Shown here: piece by piece, positions 12,801 to 24,802 of the stretch | Layout: every line of letters begins with the position of its first letter | Numbering within the stretch: the stretch's first letter is position 1 | Source of the DNA: Lepeophtheirus salmonis | Taxonomy: Eukaryota; Arthropoda; Copepoda; Siphonostomatoida; Caligidae | Length of the DNA stretch: 64,000 bases | NCBI RefSeq assembly: GCF_016086655.4 | Contig: NC_052143.2 | Span: forward strand, 27,853,886-27,917,885 | Direction: 5' to 3' | The notes under the pieces: model-generated | The model's input: the letters and a program-made list of their open reading frames with translations, nothing else | Databases searched by the model: none | What the model was told of the DNA's origin: nothing | Translations under genes and position numbers: made by a program

Positions 12801-13660
12801 ATTTTTTCCCTGAAGAGTTTTCCCGAGGAGATGAGAAGGATCTCTTAGCGTGATTCTTTTTAATCTGAGGTTTCTTGGTTAGGACTTCTGGTTTCTTTCG
12901 TAATACAATTTTCCAGTCGTCCCTATTTGGAATATTTTTTGTTGTTTCGTTTTCAGTCTTTTGGTCGGCAGTAGGTGAGATTGGTATAGTAGAACTTTCA
13001 GTTCCTCTATGTGTACCCTGTTGTTGAGTCGAGTAATAATTTTCATCCTCTCCTTTTTAATTTTCATTAATCTAGATAGGGGATGAACTTCTTCTTCTTT
13101 TTGGGCTGGTTACTTCGTCCAGACGGGTGTGTTCGTTTCCTTTCTTGCTTCGTCAGTATCTTCTTCTGCCTCTAAAGGATCACAATCCATTACACTTTCA
13201 ATTCTTATAGGAAGACCAATCTCCCGCCTAAATTCGGTTTCATATTATTTAAATATTGTTTTTATTAAGGGCAGAGCATTTACTTCTTATGTGGCCATAC
13301 TTTAAACATTTATAGTATTGTATTTGTTGGAATTTGGTAAACAACTCTACTCCCCCCCTCCCCCAACAGGTACAAATAATGGGAGCATTCTAGAAGGTTC
13401 TATTTCAAACTTTAGTCTGAAATAAATTATTGTATTGAATTTTATAGTAAACTCCTCTTCTTCTTTGCATTTGGGTATGAGACAATGAGACACAGGTTCG
13501 ATTTTTCCAACTAGAGTTCCAAATTTTTCCATATTTCTTTCAATATACGTAGATTGGTTACTGCTCCATATTTGAATGTGACTTTGATTGGATATTGAAT
13601 TGCAAGTAGTTTATTGAGGCCTTTTATATTAAAGAACATATCATCTTCCATTTTAGTTGG
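9827..13660 (-). pseudogene. Degenerate APE-type LINE retrotransposon
   Basis: A minus-strand non-LTR element in many broken frames. In order: ORF1-like region (13.66-13.08 kb) with zinc knuckle YKCLKYGHIRSKC, whose first Cys is replaced by Tyr; apurinic endonuclease (12.73-12.05 kb) with LQNPDIISLVDTRL, VVMGDLNVTRDSKRD, RLDYILVSPSL and NSDHSPLY; reverse transcriptase (11.6-10.6 kb) with KSPGTSDLPFEFY, NYIPITLLDTSYK, ALLIDFKKAFDSI-type motif (LLIDFKKAFDSI here), GCK*GDPLAFSLF and the catalytic YADDL; and a C-terminal part to 9.83 kb. Frameshifts separate most blocks, and the Gln of the QGDPL motif is a TAA stop. The catalytic layout supports an L1/Tx1-like or related APE clade; I cannot place the clade firmly. 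Confidence 0.88.
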
Positions 13661-13671
13661 TTCTTTCAAAG

Positions 13672-13949
13672 TTAATAGAAATACAAGGTTAGACTATCAT
13701 GAAATTGGGCTTGCTAGAATTTTCAATCTGATGTATTGTACCGACTGCTTGGCAAGACAGGTAGATTTTGACAAAATACGCAACCACTCAAAGTCTATGA
13801 CGTAACTACGGCTAGAATTTTCAATTTAATATATCGTACCGACTGCCGGGCAAGAACAACGGAATATTTACTGTAACGTCAATATTAAAAGCGTGGTGGA
13901 AGTCAAATATAAGTTGCGTTTTAATAGTATAACCTTGTATTTCTATTAA
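13672..13949. mobile_element. 278-bp MITE with perfect 20-bp terminal inverted repeats
   Basis: TTAATAGAAATACAAGGTTA at 13672-13691 is repeated in exact inversion at 13930-13949. Inside are two diverged direct copies of GCTAGAATTTTCAAT...GTACCGACTGC (13710 and 13812) and a GACGTCAATATTAAAAGCGTG block that also occurs at 2331-2351. There is no coding capacity. It sits at the 5' end of the LINE relic. A lone end of the same family (CACCTTGTATTTCTATTAA) lies at 39.64 kb. Confidence 0.85.
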
Positions 13950-13959
13950 TCTTGCTCCA

Positions 13960-15480
13960 AACAACCATAACATTCATTTATTACTTTGGCCCTCTATCAT
14001 TTACTCACTGAACTCTCAATAAGAAAAGGAGGGGGGAGTGAAGAGTACAACAGGTAGTTGTTCGGGGGTGAAAGGACGAGGGGTAGTTGGTTGGGGGTAG
14101 GTGGCCTGTTCCCATGAAAAAGTGGGTACACTTAGCTTCAAGATCCATTTAAGTTGACTTGACCTGTGATTATATCACATAATGAAGATGGATGAAGCAG
14201 GGAGATTGAAATCACAAAACTTAGTTTTTTTCAATGGGGAAACCTTCAATAACTATATCATTGATATTTACCGTGATTTTGGAGACAATCCCAGGAATAA
14301 ATTGAAGTATCTTTATATACATGGAAATTATGCTCTTAGAACAAGTATAGGACCTCAATAAAACAACATCTATAATCTAGAAAACAATTTATTAACATTA
14401 TATAAACCAATGAAAACCAATAATACTACATTCAAGACTCCAGCTTAAATAAAAATATATACATAATTTTTTTTAAATGCCCTCACAGAAAAAAAATTAG
14501 TAAAAATAATATTTCACCCTGAATACAGAAATGAAATCCATATTTACTTGCAACAATATTATAAAATACTATTATAATATTAAATACAATAATTTTGGAC
14601 AATGAATTCAAGATATATTTGATAGTTTATTCAGTCTTCTATTTGCTCCAGGATCACTATGTGAGTCTCTTGCGTTTCCTATTTTTTTGCACATTAGAAG
14701 AGGGGACATGGCTTTTAACTATAAAATTAGATGTTTTCTAAGCAATTAATTCAATCAATTTAAAAATCATTATACGATTCTACTATCAACATAGCACTTA
14801 AAAACAAGGTCCATTGTGTATTAGTCTTCTTTTATTCTTATTGTTGGTGAAGAGAGGAAAATTTATTACTAATTTTAACTTATTGGTAGAAATCAATTTT
14901 TCAATTTTCGTAATCATCTCGGGCACGTTTACTAAAATCTACCATCACAACTTTCGCTTTCTAATTATTCTTGCTTTCGCCTCCCCCCCGTCCTCTCTTT
15001 CTCTCTTTCTATACCAAGAACTTTTTTTCCTTAGAATCAACTAGATATTAAATATGCTGCAACATAGAAAAGTATAGATATAGGAAATTAAGGAATTAGA
15101 TCCTACAAAGTTTTATTTTTCTAATTTGAATTTGAATGAGTATGAATCAATATGAAGTAGCTAAGAATGAGTTATACGAATTTATTGCTGTTTACCATAG
15201 TACATACATACATTATAAAATAATACAGATATCCATACATTACAAAACTATACATAGATACGGCAAAGAACACGACCACACAAAGGGGTATATGTGCTAC
15301 TACAGCAGAAGTTGATCTTAAGTTCCCCTTAATTTTATAGTTATTATCAATAATTTATTTAATATTTTCGTACATTTCATAAATTTCAAAATACGAAGAT
15401 CTTCATCCTCTTGATATAAGAGCAACTAATATTGTTTGTTTTTTTTGTCTGTTTTTTTTTTTTGTTTGGCTACCAAATCG
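13960..15480. other. AT-rich DNA with a G-rich patch
   Basis: No gene is supported. A G-rich run at about 14028-14100 has several tracts of four or more G and could fold as a quadruplex, but tract spacing is irregular. The rest is AT-rich with a C-run at 14980-14990 and a T-run near 15450. The frame at 14814-15044 has no recognisable domain. Confidence 0.45.
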
Positions 15481-15494
15481 AAGAACGAACATAT

Positions 15495-16700
15495 CTATTT
15501 GGGACTGTTTTTTGAATATATATTTGAATTTTTTCTAGAGTATTTCACACCTGCTACTTGATTTAGAAGGTCTTCTCCTGGCTCATCTAGTATTCCGTGG
15601 TCCTCAGTAGCAGTTTTTCTGACACTGCCAGTTTCCTTGGCCTTTGGAGTATTTTTACAGTTATTTTTATCAGTGCCAGCATCAATACAGACATTTACAA
15701 TTTCCTCTGTGGAACTACTTGCACAAGCATAAACAATGGGAGTTGCTTTGTGTTGATTAGACTTATCAACACAGGGCTTATAATTTTCATCATTTTCTAT
15801 CAGCTTTTCCACAGTTTCCTCACTTTCTTGAGTTACGGGCGCGTTCTGAGGGTCCTGAAAGGGCACCTTTCCTGCGGAAGTCACTTTTAGGGTGAAGTCA
15901 ATAGTTTGCAGATCGTCAAATGCTGCTTGATCCACATCAAGGTGTAGGACTTTTCCTAACTGTGTTATTTCAGATTTGGTTTGTTCGACCTTACCTCTAA
16001 CACGAAGGGAGTTAAATTGATTTGTAATCTGAGTAAGTATCTCATCGAAAATGTTTCCTGTGATCCCTCTGATGAAGCCAGTAAGCCAATTCTTGACATT
16101 TTTTTTCCTCTCTCATTTTCTCCACCTCTCTCCCCACGAGGGTGGCAAGGGAGATGTTTTGTTCAAGATATTCCTTCGGACGTATTGTTCGGTAGCGTAA
16201 TTACTGACATAAATCACCGCTGTTTGGTTTGTGTAGCGGTGACCTTCCTAGTCAGGTAACAGTTTTGTGGAGGACTCTGTGGTGGATATGATACGTATAT
16301 AGTATGTATCCAGTATTTTTATTACTTTGTTCCACTCAACAAGGGAGATGTGATCACCATTTTCCTTACAATGGTGATTTCTGTGGCCTCCTCGGCAAAT
16401 TGTGCATATATAAATTTACGCTTAGGCTTCGATTGTTGAAACTTTTGTTGCTCAACAGACTCCTGCTTTGAGTTTTGAGGCCTTTTGGATGGAGGAGCAT
16501 CGTTAGAATGACCCTCCCTTTCCTCTTTCTTACTTCGATGGGCTTGATTTTAAGTTTTTGCTGTGCAAAGAGTTGCACTTTCTTTTATGGAGTTAGGCTT
16601 TTTGACTCCAATTTTGCTGTTCTTGTTTTGTGGTTCTTTGGAAACTTGTTCTTCCACCATGGGATGGGCTCTTACTCTGGCTTACAGTTTGCATTCGTCA
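15495..16700 (-). pseudogene. Unclassified gag/ORF1-like relic with zinc knuckle
   Basis: Read on the minus strand, 16.45-16.3 kb encodes a CCHC-type knuckle (CTICRGGHRNHHC) preceded by Lys/Gln/Ser-rich sequence. After a gap of mixed frames, one frame runs open from about 16.11 kb (GFIRGITGNIFDEIL) through DQAAFDDLQTIDFTLKV to the stop at 15495, over 200 codons. The acidic, Gln/Lys/Asp-rich composition and the knuckle suggest a retroelement nucleocapsid or LINE ORF1. I see no RT, protease or integrase nearby. The knuckle frame and the long frame differ, so it is broken or spliced. It could instead be an unknown gene. Confidence 0.4.
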
Positions 16701-16882
16701 ATGTATGATCATTCTTATACTAACATACTTAGATACAGTATAAAATAAAAATTTATGACATTTGACAATATTTATAGACGACTTAATTAATGGGACCGCT
16801 ACTTCAGTTATTGATTATACAATTTTTTTCATTTTTTTTGAATTGATTTACATAAGATTTGAATAAAGTCTCTATTATTAAT

Positions 16883-17313
16883 AATAACAATAAATTATAA
16901 ATACAGAATATTTCAATAATATATTGATCCAAATAATATTTTCTTGTTCTGACATGAATTCAGTTAAATATGTCATAACTTTAAGTTGCTAAACACAAGC
17001 CAGACGTGGAGTTTAATCAAAAAGATTTTCACCCTTTTTTCCTAATGTGGAAGTTGCTATGTACAATTGTGCACATGATAGATATATCTCAACGGATGAG
17101 ATCTAAATAATTATTAATAATAAAGTTAATGTCAAAATCATAAAATTAGACAATAAATATACTAATAAAAAAAAATGTAATAATTAAATCCATCGAAAAG
17201 ATTTAGAGCAAAAACTAATTATGTAGTAATGTCCGGCGATATTACTCCTTATTAAGGGCATCAAAAAAGATTTCCCCCCCGTAATTTATGCTTGTGTAAC
17301 AACATACTATTGT
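16883..17313 (-). mobile_element. Element A copy 3, internal fragment
   Basis: This matches 2.86-3.33 kb of copy 1 closely (GACGTGGAGTTTAATCAAAA, GTCCGGCGATATTACTCC). Both termini are missing. The fragment is non-coding and abuts the P-transposase C-terminal relic on the right. Confidence 0.85.
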
Positions 17314-17389
17314 CTAATACTAAATAACTATAACTTAATTTTTAATACTAACAATAAGTAATAATGTAAGTTTACCTATTTTTCAGAAT

Positions 17390-18131
17390 TTGTGGTATCT
17401 CCGGTGATAATTCCCATCCAAGACCAGTCGAAGTTCAATCAAGGATAAAAATTTTATTACTTGGAAAAAACGCATAGTTTTATGTACAAGATCCTTCAGT
17501 AAAAATAGAAGAAGAAAATGACAATGGTCCTTGTTTTACTGCAAAGATATTTGAAATTGTCGGGATAAAGCTGGAGTCCATCGATGAACATATGGATGAG
17601 CTGAACCCCCAGATTGATTAATAGGAAATTTCAAATGATTTTGAACTTATATGAGCATGTCAGGTATCAAAATCATTTGAAATTTCTGAGAATGCAAAGT
17701 GGGATTGCAATGTTCAAGGACTTAGGTATGTAGCTAGGTATATTGCAAGAAAATTTAATGAAAAATATTCAGCACTTGGTATTATTTCCACGCAAGTACA
17801 TCGGGATGAAGCATTGCTTTCTCCCTGTTTAATGAACATCTCAATGGATGGTTTAATGGTCCCAGAATATTATTTTTTTAAATTTTTGTAAGCTTTTTAA
17901 GGAGGATTTTTGACATTTCAATAATAATCTGGATCGTGACCCTAATGGTATCCGCCTATTTGGCTCATATTTAACACAAAAGTACGGAAAAATATTTCCA
18001 GAAGAATTGCTTTTGTTTTTTTCTAAAGTGCAAACATTTATTAGAATTAAATCACTCAATTATAATTTAAGAGTGCAAGAAGCTAATGCTAAAGGCAGAA
18101 GGTTAAAACAAATTGTTCAATTTAGTATTTA
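17390..18131 (+). pseudogene. P-superfamily transposase relic 2, C-terminal part
   Basis: The frame encodes GLRYVARYIARKFNEKYSAL, then SMDGLMVPEYYF, and ends TFIRIKSLN...QIVQFSI before TAA (18129-18131). This is the order of C-terminal motifs in THAP-family P transposases: Y.aGY, a GGL..P motif, and a final RIK.LN. Frame breaks occur upstream (17.6 kb) and inside the last 200 bases. The THAP and catalytic parts are absent on this strand, so it is a 5'-truncated dead copy. Confidence 0.7.
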
Positions 18132-18249
18132 AAGTTTAATTATTCTCAATTTAGGTAATCCCTCATTCATGATTTTTTATCCATTATATTAATAAGCTAT
18201 ATCAATCTAAATAAACCTTAATAACTCTCCGAAATAAGGCTATATTTTA

Positions 18250-18435
18250 TTAATTGCAAAGTTCATTTATACCATGTATGACACACAAAGGATCAAAATA
18301 ATCAGCACAAATTCTAGCTCCATCAGTGTTGAAATTGTCTTTTCTTCGAGAAGCCAAAATCCAAACCTTCCTTCTTTCAAGGTCTTTCGGGAATCGGTGG
18401 TATGAAACGCTTCTTGAGTTTTGACAAATAGTCAC
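18250..18435 (-). pseudogene. THAP domain fragment
   Basis: The minus-strand frame reads SVSYHRFPKDLERRKVW, then ASRRKD and GARICADYF, matching the central and distal THAP motifs (HRFP, W, C..HF-like end with His replaced by Tyr). It lies tail to tail with the P-transposase C-terminus just to the left, so it derives from a different or inverted copy. No further domain follows. Confidence 0.7.
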
Positions 18436-18965
18436 TATTATGATAACAACAATTTTTTTTTAAATTTTTACTTTTTATATTTATGTAGTAGAATGAATAG
18501 CCAATAACCAAGGCTCGTCCCAATGACTTCACCAGAAATAAAACGAGAGAGAGATTTATAAATAAATCTACTGTGCATGCCCAGCCATTCTCTTGTTGCC
18601 TAACCCTGTTCTAGTAACATTGCAGCTGACCTTCATCTAGACCCCTGTAAACAGCTGAAATTTTTTTCAAAATATTTCCTCACTGGTTGCCTCTATATAT
18701 TTCTTTCTCTATGGTCACAAGTGTAGAAAGTAGATCTAGAATACTGAATATATGTATTATAATTATATTATTAATAAATAGCTATTTACTATAGTTTAGT
18801 TATTTTAGTAACACGTTATATGAGGTAATAAGATGAATGCATGGGAGTCTTCCGAGAATGGTCGGCTTTGAAAACTCTGCAACTTGGCCTTCAAGGGAGC
18901 GGATGAGCTTATAGACCATATCAAGATTAATTTCAGAGAATAACTTTGCTAGTCAATTGACCCCT

Positions 18966-20000
18966 ACAACACCATTTCTTGGGGCTTATCAACCATAGCT
19001 AATCCATAAGTGATAAAAAAAGTAATATTTATTGACTATGTAATATTGGGAAACCTAATCATCATACCCAAGTCTTTAAGTGAAGAATCTAGTGTCAGAC
19101 AAACTAGTTGCGAACCATCCAAAGCTACTACCTGCGTTGTTGTGACAATTTAAGCAGTTGTTTTTGACATTTAATGAGTTGTGTATCATAATTCTTGATA
19201 ATTTTGGCTAAAATAGAATCCTATTTTAGGGTTATATTTAAAAAAACAAATGAAAAAAAAAACTGTTAGATGGTACAAAATTTAGTGTTCCATTTCGAAA
19301 TTAGTAAATATTTTATACTTTTTACTGATAACTTTGATCTTAATTTGGTGTCGATGAATCAAAACATGGTGAAAGTTATCTCAACTTCACAATTTACAAT
19401 GGGGGTATTTCTATAAATGACATCATTACTAACATCCTCCATTAATTTAATGATGGTTCCTCAGGAAGGGATGGGTTTACTCGTGTATTTCTCCATAATT
19501 TTTTTAAATGTAGGATGATTAGCAATGGATAAGAATATATTACTTCCAATAAGCATCTTTGTGAGATCATATTTAAAGTCTGACTTGATGTAATCATCAT
19601 TAACTTGATTTTTTAGATGAATATCCATGCTCTTGATATGAGATGAGGATAATGAGTGGCGTTTAATTCTAGGCAGGGGACTAAAGGCACACTTATATCG
19701 ACAAATCCAACAAGCCATCTGTTTTTCGTTCGTTAAGTATTTTCCAAATTCCTGGGCCTCCTTTTTCAGAAATCCAAACAGAAGGCGACGTTATTTGAGG
19801 CATTTTATTCAGTTCTCTATCAACTATCAGTATCTAATATTATATTAATATTGAATAATAAAGGCGGAAATTGGTAACGTTCTTGATAGAGGAAGATGTT
19901 TATTATTTTAGTCAATGGACAGAGATACCATAAGTATTTCAAAATTATCAACCTTAACCATAACTTTGGTGAGAATACAAAAGCGTGCGAGGAGAAGGGA
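18966..20000 (-). mobile_element. Element A copy 4, rearranged end
   Basis: This carries the left half of element A in minus orientation. The best N-terminal frame is at 19718-19461: CWICRYKCAFSPLPRIKRHS, the BED-like Cys/His segment, then IKSMDIHLKNQVNDDYI and MEKYTSKPIPS. The terminal sequence at 19941-19956 (AAAATTATCAACCTTA) is followed after 6 bp by an inverted piece of the same end (GAGAATACAAAAGCGTGCGAGGAG, 19971-19994) that lacks the outermost bases. The copy is joined directly to P-transposase relic 3. Confidence 0.8.
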
Positions 20001-21990
20001 AGAAATACATTCTGCAAACTTAATTAAGAAATCAATTTGTTTCCACTCATTTACAGAAATTGATTTTAATGAATTTTCTCTCTTTTGGACGTACATAGTA
20101 GCAGAGCTCACATTTATGCAATTCCAAAAGGGCTTAAGAATATCTATAACTTGTGCTGTTTGTTTGAAGCTTCTGAATTGATCATTTTTCGACAAATAAT
20201 GGTTAAGTGCATTCTGAGTGGACTCGTGAAAAAACCTTAAAGAAAGATCAACATTACACTTTTCAATTGGTTGAGGAGCAATTACTTTATGATCAAGCTT
20301 GTGAACTAATTTCAATCCCTGGCCTAGCTCCATGTAGTAGATTTGGCTCATATGCCCAAATTCGGCTTCTAGAATAATATCCTCATTTTCAAAAAATGGA
20401 CATGATAATTTTCGTCTGCAAGTAAAGTTATTATAAATTTTTTGAAGATGTGTACCAAATCGAATAACATAAATCTTTTTTTTTCGTAAGTGGAAAAATG
20501 ATGCTACATACATCTAAAAAAAATTAATTCCCCAGTTCATCCAAATAGAATTTTCTATTGGAGGCATACGCATCGGTAATACTTTCTACGGGTTTTAGGC
20601 CAACTTTTGTAACTACTTCAAGAACTTCCATATAATATTGTTTTAGAATGGAAGATTTAATATTTGTAATTGGTATCATAGCTACCATACCATGTAGCTG
20701 TATTTCCCAAGTACACTCTTCACCATAAAACAAAGAATAGTTTCCATTCCTATCACATCCAAAAAAATTGCCGCAACTAAATTCAACTATCTGTGAGGAA
20801 TATTATTATAGAAACATACTTGTATTTTTCATCCAATAATTTAACTCTAGATTTTAAATAATCAATTATTGAGACTGGTACTCCTACTTGAACTGAAAAC
20901 ACACTTGTTATTCTTCTTATACGCGATTCAGATGGCAAGTAAATAATTCCAGATTCTCTAATTTGATTATATAAAACTGAGCTTGTATTGTGCCAAAGTA
21001 TTGAAATTCCTAAAAATTCAGGAGAGTATCTTGGTCCTTTTGCACTTACAAAGTGAGAAGAAGTTGTCCTATAATAAAGCTGATATGATTTTTCGAATTA
21101 ACGTCTTGATGATGTACTACTTCATCCAATATCTCAATGGTATACTTTATGCTTGAAGCTAGTTTGGGTTCATTCTCTTTATTTTTTCAATTATGCTAAA
21201 ATGTTAGTGATATCAGAATAACGACTCAGACTCTTTGATAAATATATATGATTCACTTCGACAATAGGTATAGGAAGTCCTTTTGAAGAAATTGAGAAAA
21301 AGAAGTCATTATTCACTTATAAACCAAGTAAAATTAAGAAACAAGATCCTGTGGTGATAAGGCGAAAAACATAACGAAGTCTTCATTATATATTTCATTA
21401 ATACCTTTTGGTAAACACGATTTATCCAGGTTTTTTTTTATATCCGTGAAATTTTTTATCTCATTTTCTTGAAATAAATGTTCAATTTGAGAGTTAAGAC
21501 AAAGTCTATCTTGCTCAAATCTGAAAAAATAACAATGCACTCTAAACTACTTTAAAAAGTTACTATGCCTTTTCTAAAGAATAACCTTTTAGTAGAAGTA
21601 AATTAGGTTGTTGTCCTTTAAGGATAAGTTTGTTTTCTCAAGTTTTTTGGAATATCCGAGAATACCGTCGGAACAGCCTCAAATTATAATTGCAATCGTT
21701 TAAGTGTACTATAATATTTTTTGCCAAGTTGAATTTATATCGGTTATTTCATGAATAAAAGCTGATATAGGAAAATGTTTGCTTCAGATTCTTGAATATT
21801 GATTTGGCTCCTAGTTTTTTCTTCTGATGGAATTGGCCCATACTTTAATAAGTTCAGGATCTTTTGGAAACTTATGAAGATAATGTTTTTCTTCAACAAT
21901 TTCTTCCTCACTATGATTTTGATGAGTTTTTATTTTTATTTTTTTTAGGATAACCAGTCCTATAGCCTGGACAACAGTAAATTATTCTGT
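20000..21990 (-). pseudogene. P-superfamily THAP transposase relic 3
   Basis: On the minus strand: a THAP start (YCCPGYRTGYPKKN near 21.98 kb), continued in another frame as LHKFPKDPELIKVW; an N-terminal segment (21540-21334); RYSPEFLGISILWHNTSS and LPSESRIRR; MVAMIPITNIKSS...SNRKFYLDELG; THLQKIYNNF; LVHKLDHKVIAP; RFFHESTQNAL. This is the expected order for a P transposase from DNA-binding domain through the catalytic core. The 3' part is replaced by element A at about 20.0 kb. Frameshifts make it non-functional. Confidence 0.85.
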
Positions 21991-22299
21991 TTAAAATAAT
22001 AAATGCAATTTATTAGATAAAATAGTTAAAAAAATCATTAAATAATTCCTGTGAAAATGTAATACATATATGTGATAGATATATCATATATTTTAAATAT
22101 AATTAAGTTTCCTAGGATGACACACTGTATGTATATTATTATAAAGATTTATAATTACCAAATAAAAGTAAAAATATAACAATTAACAATTGTTGAAAAC
22201 AAAAATATGTTAATAACTTTAACCAAGAAGTCTCTAAGTACACAAAAAAACTAGAATAAGCATTTGGAATTTGTACTAAGTTATACCATTTGATTTTTA

Positions 22300-22900
22300 A
22301 GCATAATGTTGAGTCTCTTAAAGTTAGATGAGCGCTGACTAGATTCTTTATTATTATTCCCGCGTCAAGGGTACCATATACATTTACAAACATAACATAT
22401 TTTCTACATCCGTTATATACTTCGGCCAATCCTTGTAAACGTAATTTATAACTTTGGCAAGTATAGGATCCTTCCTCGTGCAATCTTCAATCTGTCTTAA
22501 TCTTTTATCTGAAGCGGGTATAATCATTTCGGCTATTGTACAAATCTCTCCTCCTAAGCCAAATTCTTCATTTATTTCTAGCTCCATTTTTTTTTTTTTC
22601 ACATATGCTCCGGCTGAGGAAATTTGCTGTGTATTGGATGTTTCCTGGAATGTACTTGATCGAAAAGTCATACCTTTGGAGCTTGAGCTTAAATCGCTGT
22701 ATTCTCAATGGTATGTCTACCAAAGAATGTTTTCCCAATAAAGTTTCCAATGATTTATGATCAGTTTCTATCTCAAATCTCTTCCCTAGTACATACTCAG
22801 CGAAGTAATCACAAGCCCAAACAACTGTCATAGCCTCTTTTTTGATGGTAGCATAGTTTCTTTCAGCTTCAATTAACGCTCTACTTGCGTATGCAATAGG
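22300..22900 (-). pseudogene. Ty3/gypsy RNase H and integrase N-terminus relic
   Basis: The frame at 22900-22568 reads PIAYASRALIEAERNYATIK, then KKEAMTVVWACDYFAEYVLG, FEIETDHKSLETLLGK, RIQRFKLKLQRYDFSIKYIP and a FLSR end, which is the RNase H domain of gypsy-type pol. The overlapping frame to 22384 continues with VIPASDKRL-like sequence (MIIPASDKRLRQIEDCT) and DPILAKVINYVYKDWP, the integrase N-terminal linker. Upstream pol is missing because element A copy 5 starts at 22901 inside the conserved AYAS region. The right-hand gypsy half is not found beyond the insert cluster. Confidence 0.88.
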
Positions 22901-24802
22901 TAAGGGGGATAATTTTGGTAAGAATAGAAAAGCGTGCGAGGAGAAAAGAATAAAGACGCATGGCATCATGGATTAAATAATATACATCTTCTTCTATCAA
23001 GAACGTTATCCTTCCCGCCTATATTATTCAATATTAATATAATATTGGATGCTGATAGTTGATAGAGAACTGAATAAAACGTCGCCTTCTGTCTGGATTT
23101 ATGAAAATGGAGGCCCAGAAATTTGGAAAATACTTACCGGATGAGAAACAGATGGCTTGTCGGATTTGTTGATATAATTGTGCCTTTAGTCCCCTATCTA
23201 GAATTCCACGCCACTCATTATCCTCATTTCATATCAATAGCATAGATATTCATCTAAAAAATCAAGTTAATGATGAATACATCAAGTCACACTTTAACTC
23301 TGATTTCACAAAGATGCTTATTACAGGTAATATACCCTTATCTATTGCTAATCATCCTACGTTCAAAAAAGTTATAAGAAATACACGGGTAAATACGTCC
23401 ATTCTCGAGGAACCGTCATTAAATTAATGGAAGATGTTGGTAATGAAGTCATTGATTTGCTCAAAGAAATAGTGTTCAGAAAACTCATAAAAAGGCAAAA
23501 ACAACGGCTTAAATGGTCCCAACAACGGGGGTAGTAGGTTTGGATGGTTCGCAACTAGTTTGTCTGACACTAATTTCCTCACTTAAGTCTGAGTTATGGT
23601 TGATTTGCTCAAAGAAATGGTGTTCAGAAAACTCATAAAAGGCAAAAACAACTACTTAAATGGTCACAACAACGGGGGTAGTAGCTTTGGATGGTTCGCA
23701 ACTAGTTTGTCTGACACTAGTTTCTTGAATTAAAGACTTGGGTATTATCATTAGGTTTTTCAATATTACATAGTAAATAAATATTACCTTTTTTTCACTT
23801 AAAGATTAGCTATAGGTCATAAGCTCCAAGAAATGGTGTTCAGAAAACTCATAAAAAGGCAAAAACAACGGCTTAAATTGTCCCAACAACGGGGGTAGTT
23901 GCATTGAGTGTAGCATTCTAATTAGCAGTTGTGTATATCCTTCATGATAATAGTATGTTGTTATATAAGCATAAATAATGAGGGAAATATCTTTTTTGAT
24001 GCTCTTAATAAGGAGTAATATCGCCGGACATTACTACATAATTAGCTTTTGCTCTAAATCTTTACGATGTCATATTAGAAAACTACATTAAGTCAAGAAT
24101 AGTTGCCTGAATTGTCTTATCAGTTATAAAGGAGTCTTATTTTTATATCTAAGATAAGTAATTAAGGTTTAAAATTTGACTGCATGGATTAACTTTTCTT
24201 TTTTTAGATAAACATAAAATAAATGAAAGTGGGGTTCTAAAAGCTATTCGTACTAAGATTGGAAGAAGATATGGATTTAAGTCTAACATTATTTTATTAT
24301 TTTGACATTTACTTTATTATTAATAATTATTAAGATCTCATCGGTAGAGATATATCTATCTTGTGCACAATTGTATATGCAAATTGCACATGAGGAAAAA
24401 AGGGTGATGATATTTTTGGTTAAACTCCACATTTGGCTTGTGTTTTGCAACCTCAAGTTATGACATATTGAACTGAATTCCGATGTTAGAACAAGAAAAT
24501 ATTATCTGGATCAATCTATTATTTCAATACTCTGTATTTATAATTTATTGTTATTATTAGTTATATGATTCTAATTGTGTAATTTTGCATATTTAACTTA
24601 AATGTATGATGGTTTATTTTTTCGTATGTAAATTATATTTAATTTAAGCCTTCTATTTTAATCTTGGAACTTCAAATAAATTTCGAAATAATCTTACTTT
24701 GTCGTTTTATTAGTTATTATTTTGAGAATATGGTTCATAATGAATTACAATTTCATGTGATTGATTATCAGTGAGAATCACATCAGTATTTTAAACTATA
24801 CT
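22901..24802 (+). mobile_element. Element A copy 5, inserted in gypsy pol
   Basis: The left end is TAAGGGGGATAATTTTGGTAAG at 22901. The BED-like transposase N-terminus follows in broken plus frames (23.1-23.4 kb), then a tandemly repeated block, then the non-coding tail. About 200 bp at 24.07-24.28 kb is foreign to other copies and includes an acceptor-like TTTTTTTAG. The right terminal repeat is missing; copy 6 begins at once after the tail sequence CAGTATTTTAAACTATACT. Confidence 0.8.
23455..23900 (+). repeat. Imperfect tandem repeat inside element A copy 5
   Basis: The block from GTGTTCAGAAAACTCATAAA through AACAACGGGGGTAGTAG to GTTTGTCTGACACTA occurs at about 23470, 23620 and (partly) 23836. 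The first interval is about 146 bp. Copies 6 and 9 carry two spaced versions of this block, so the number varies by copy. Confidence 0.85.

Noticed and set aside
14028..14100. G-quadruplex candidate
   Set aside because: G tracts are unevenly spaced with long loops, so a stable fold is doubtful; left as a description only.
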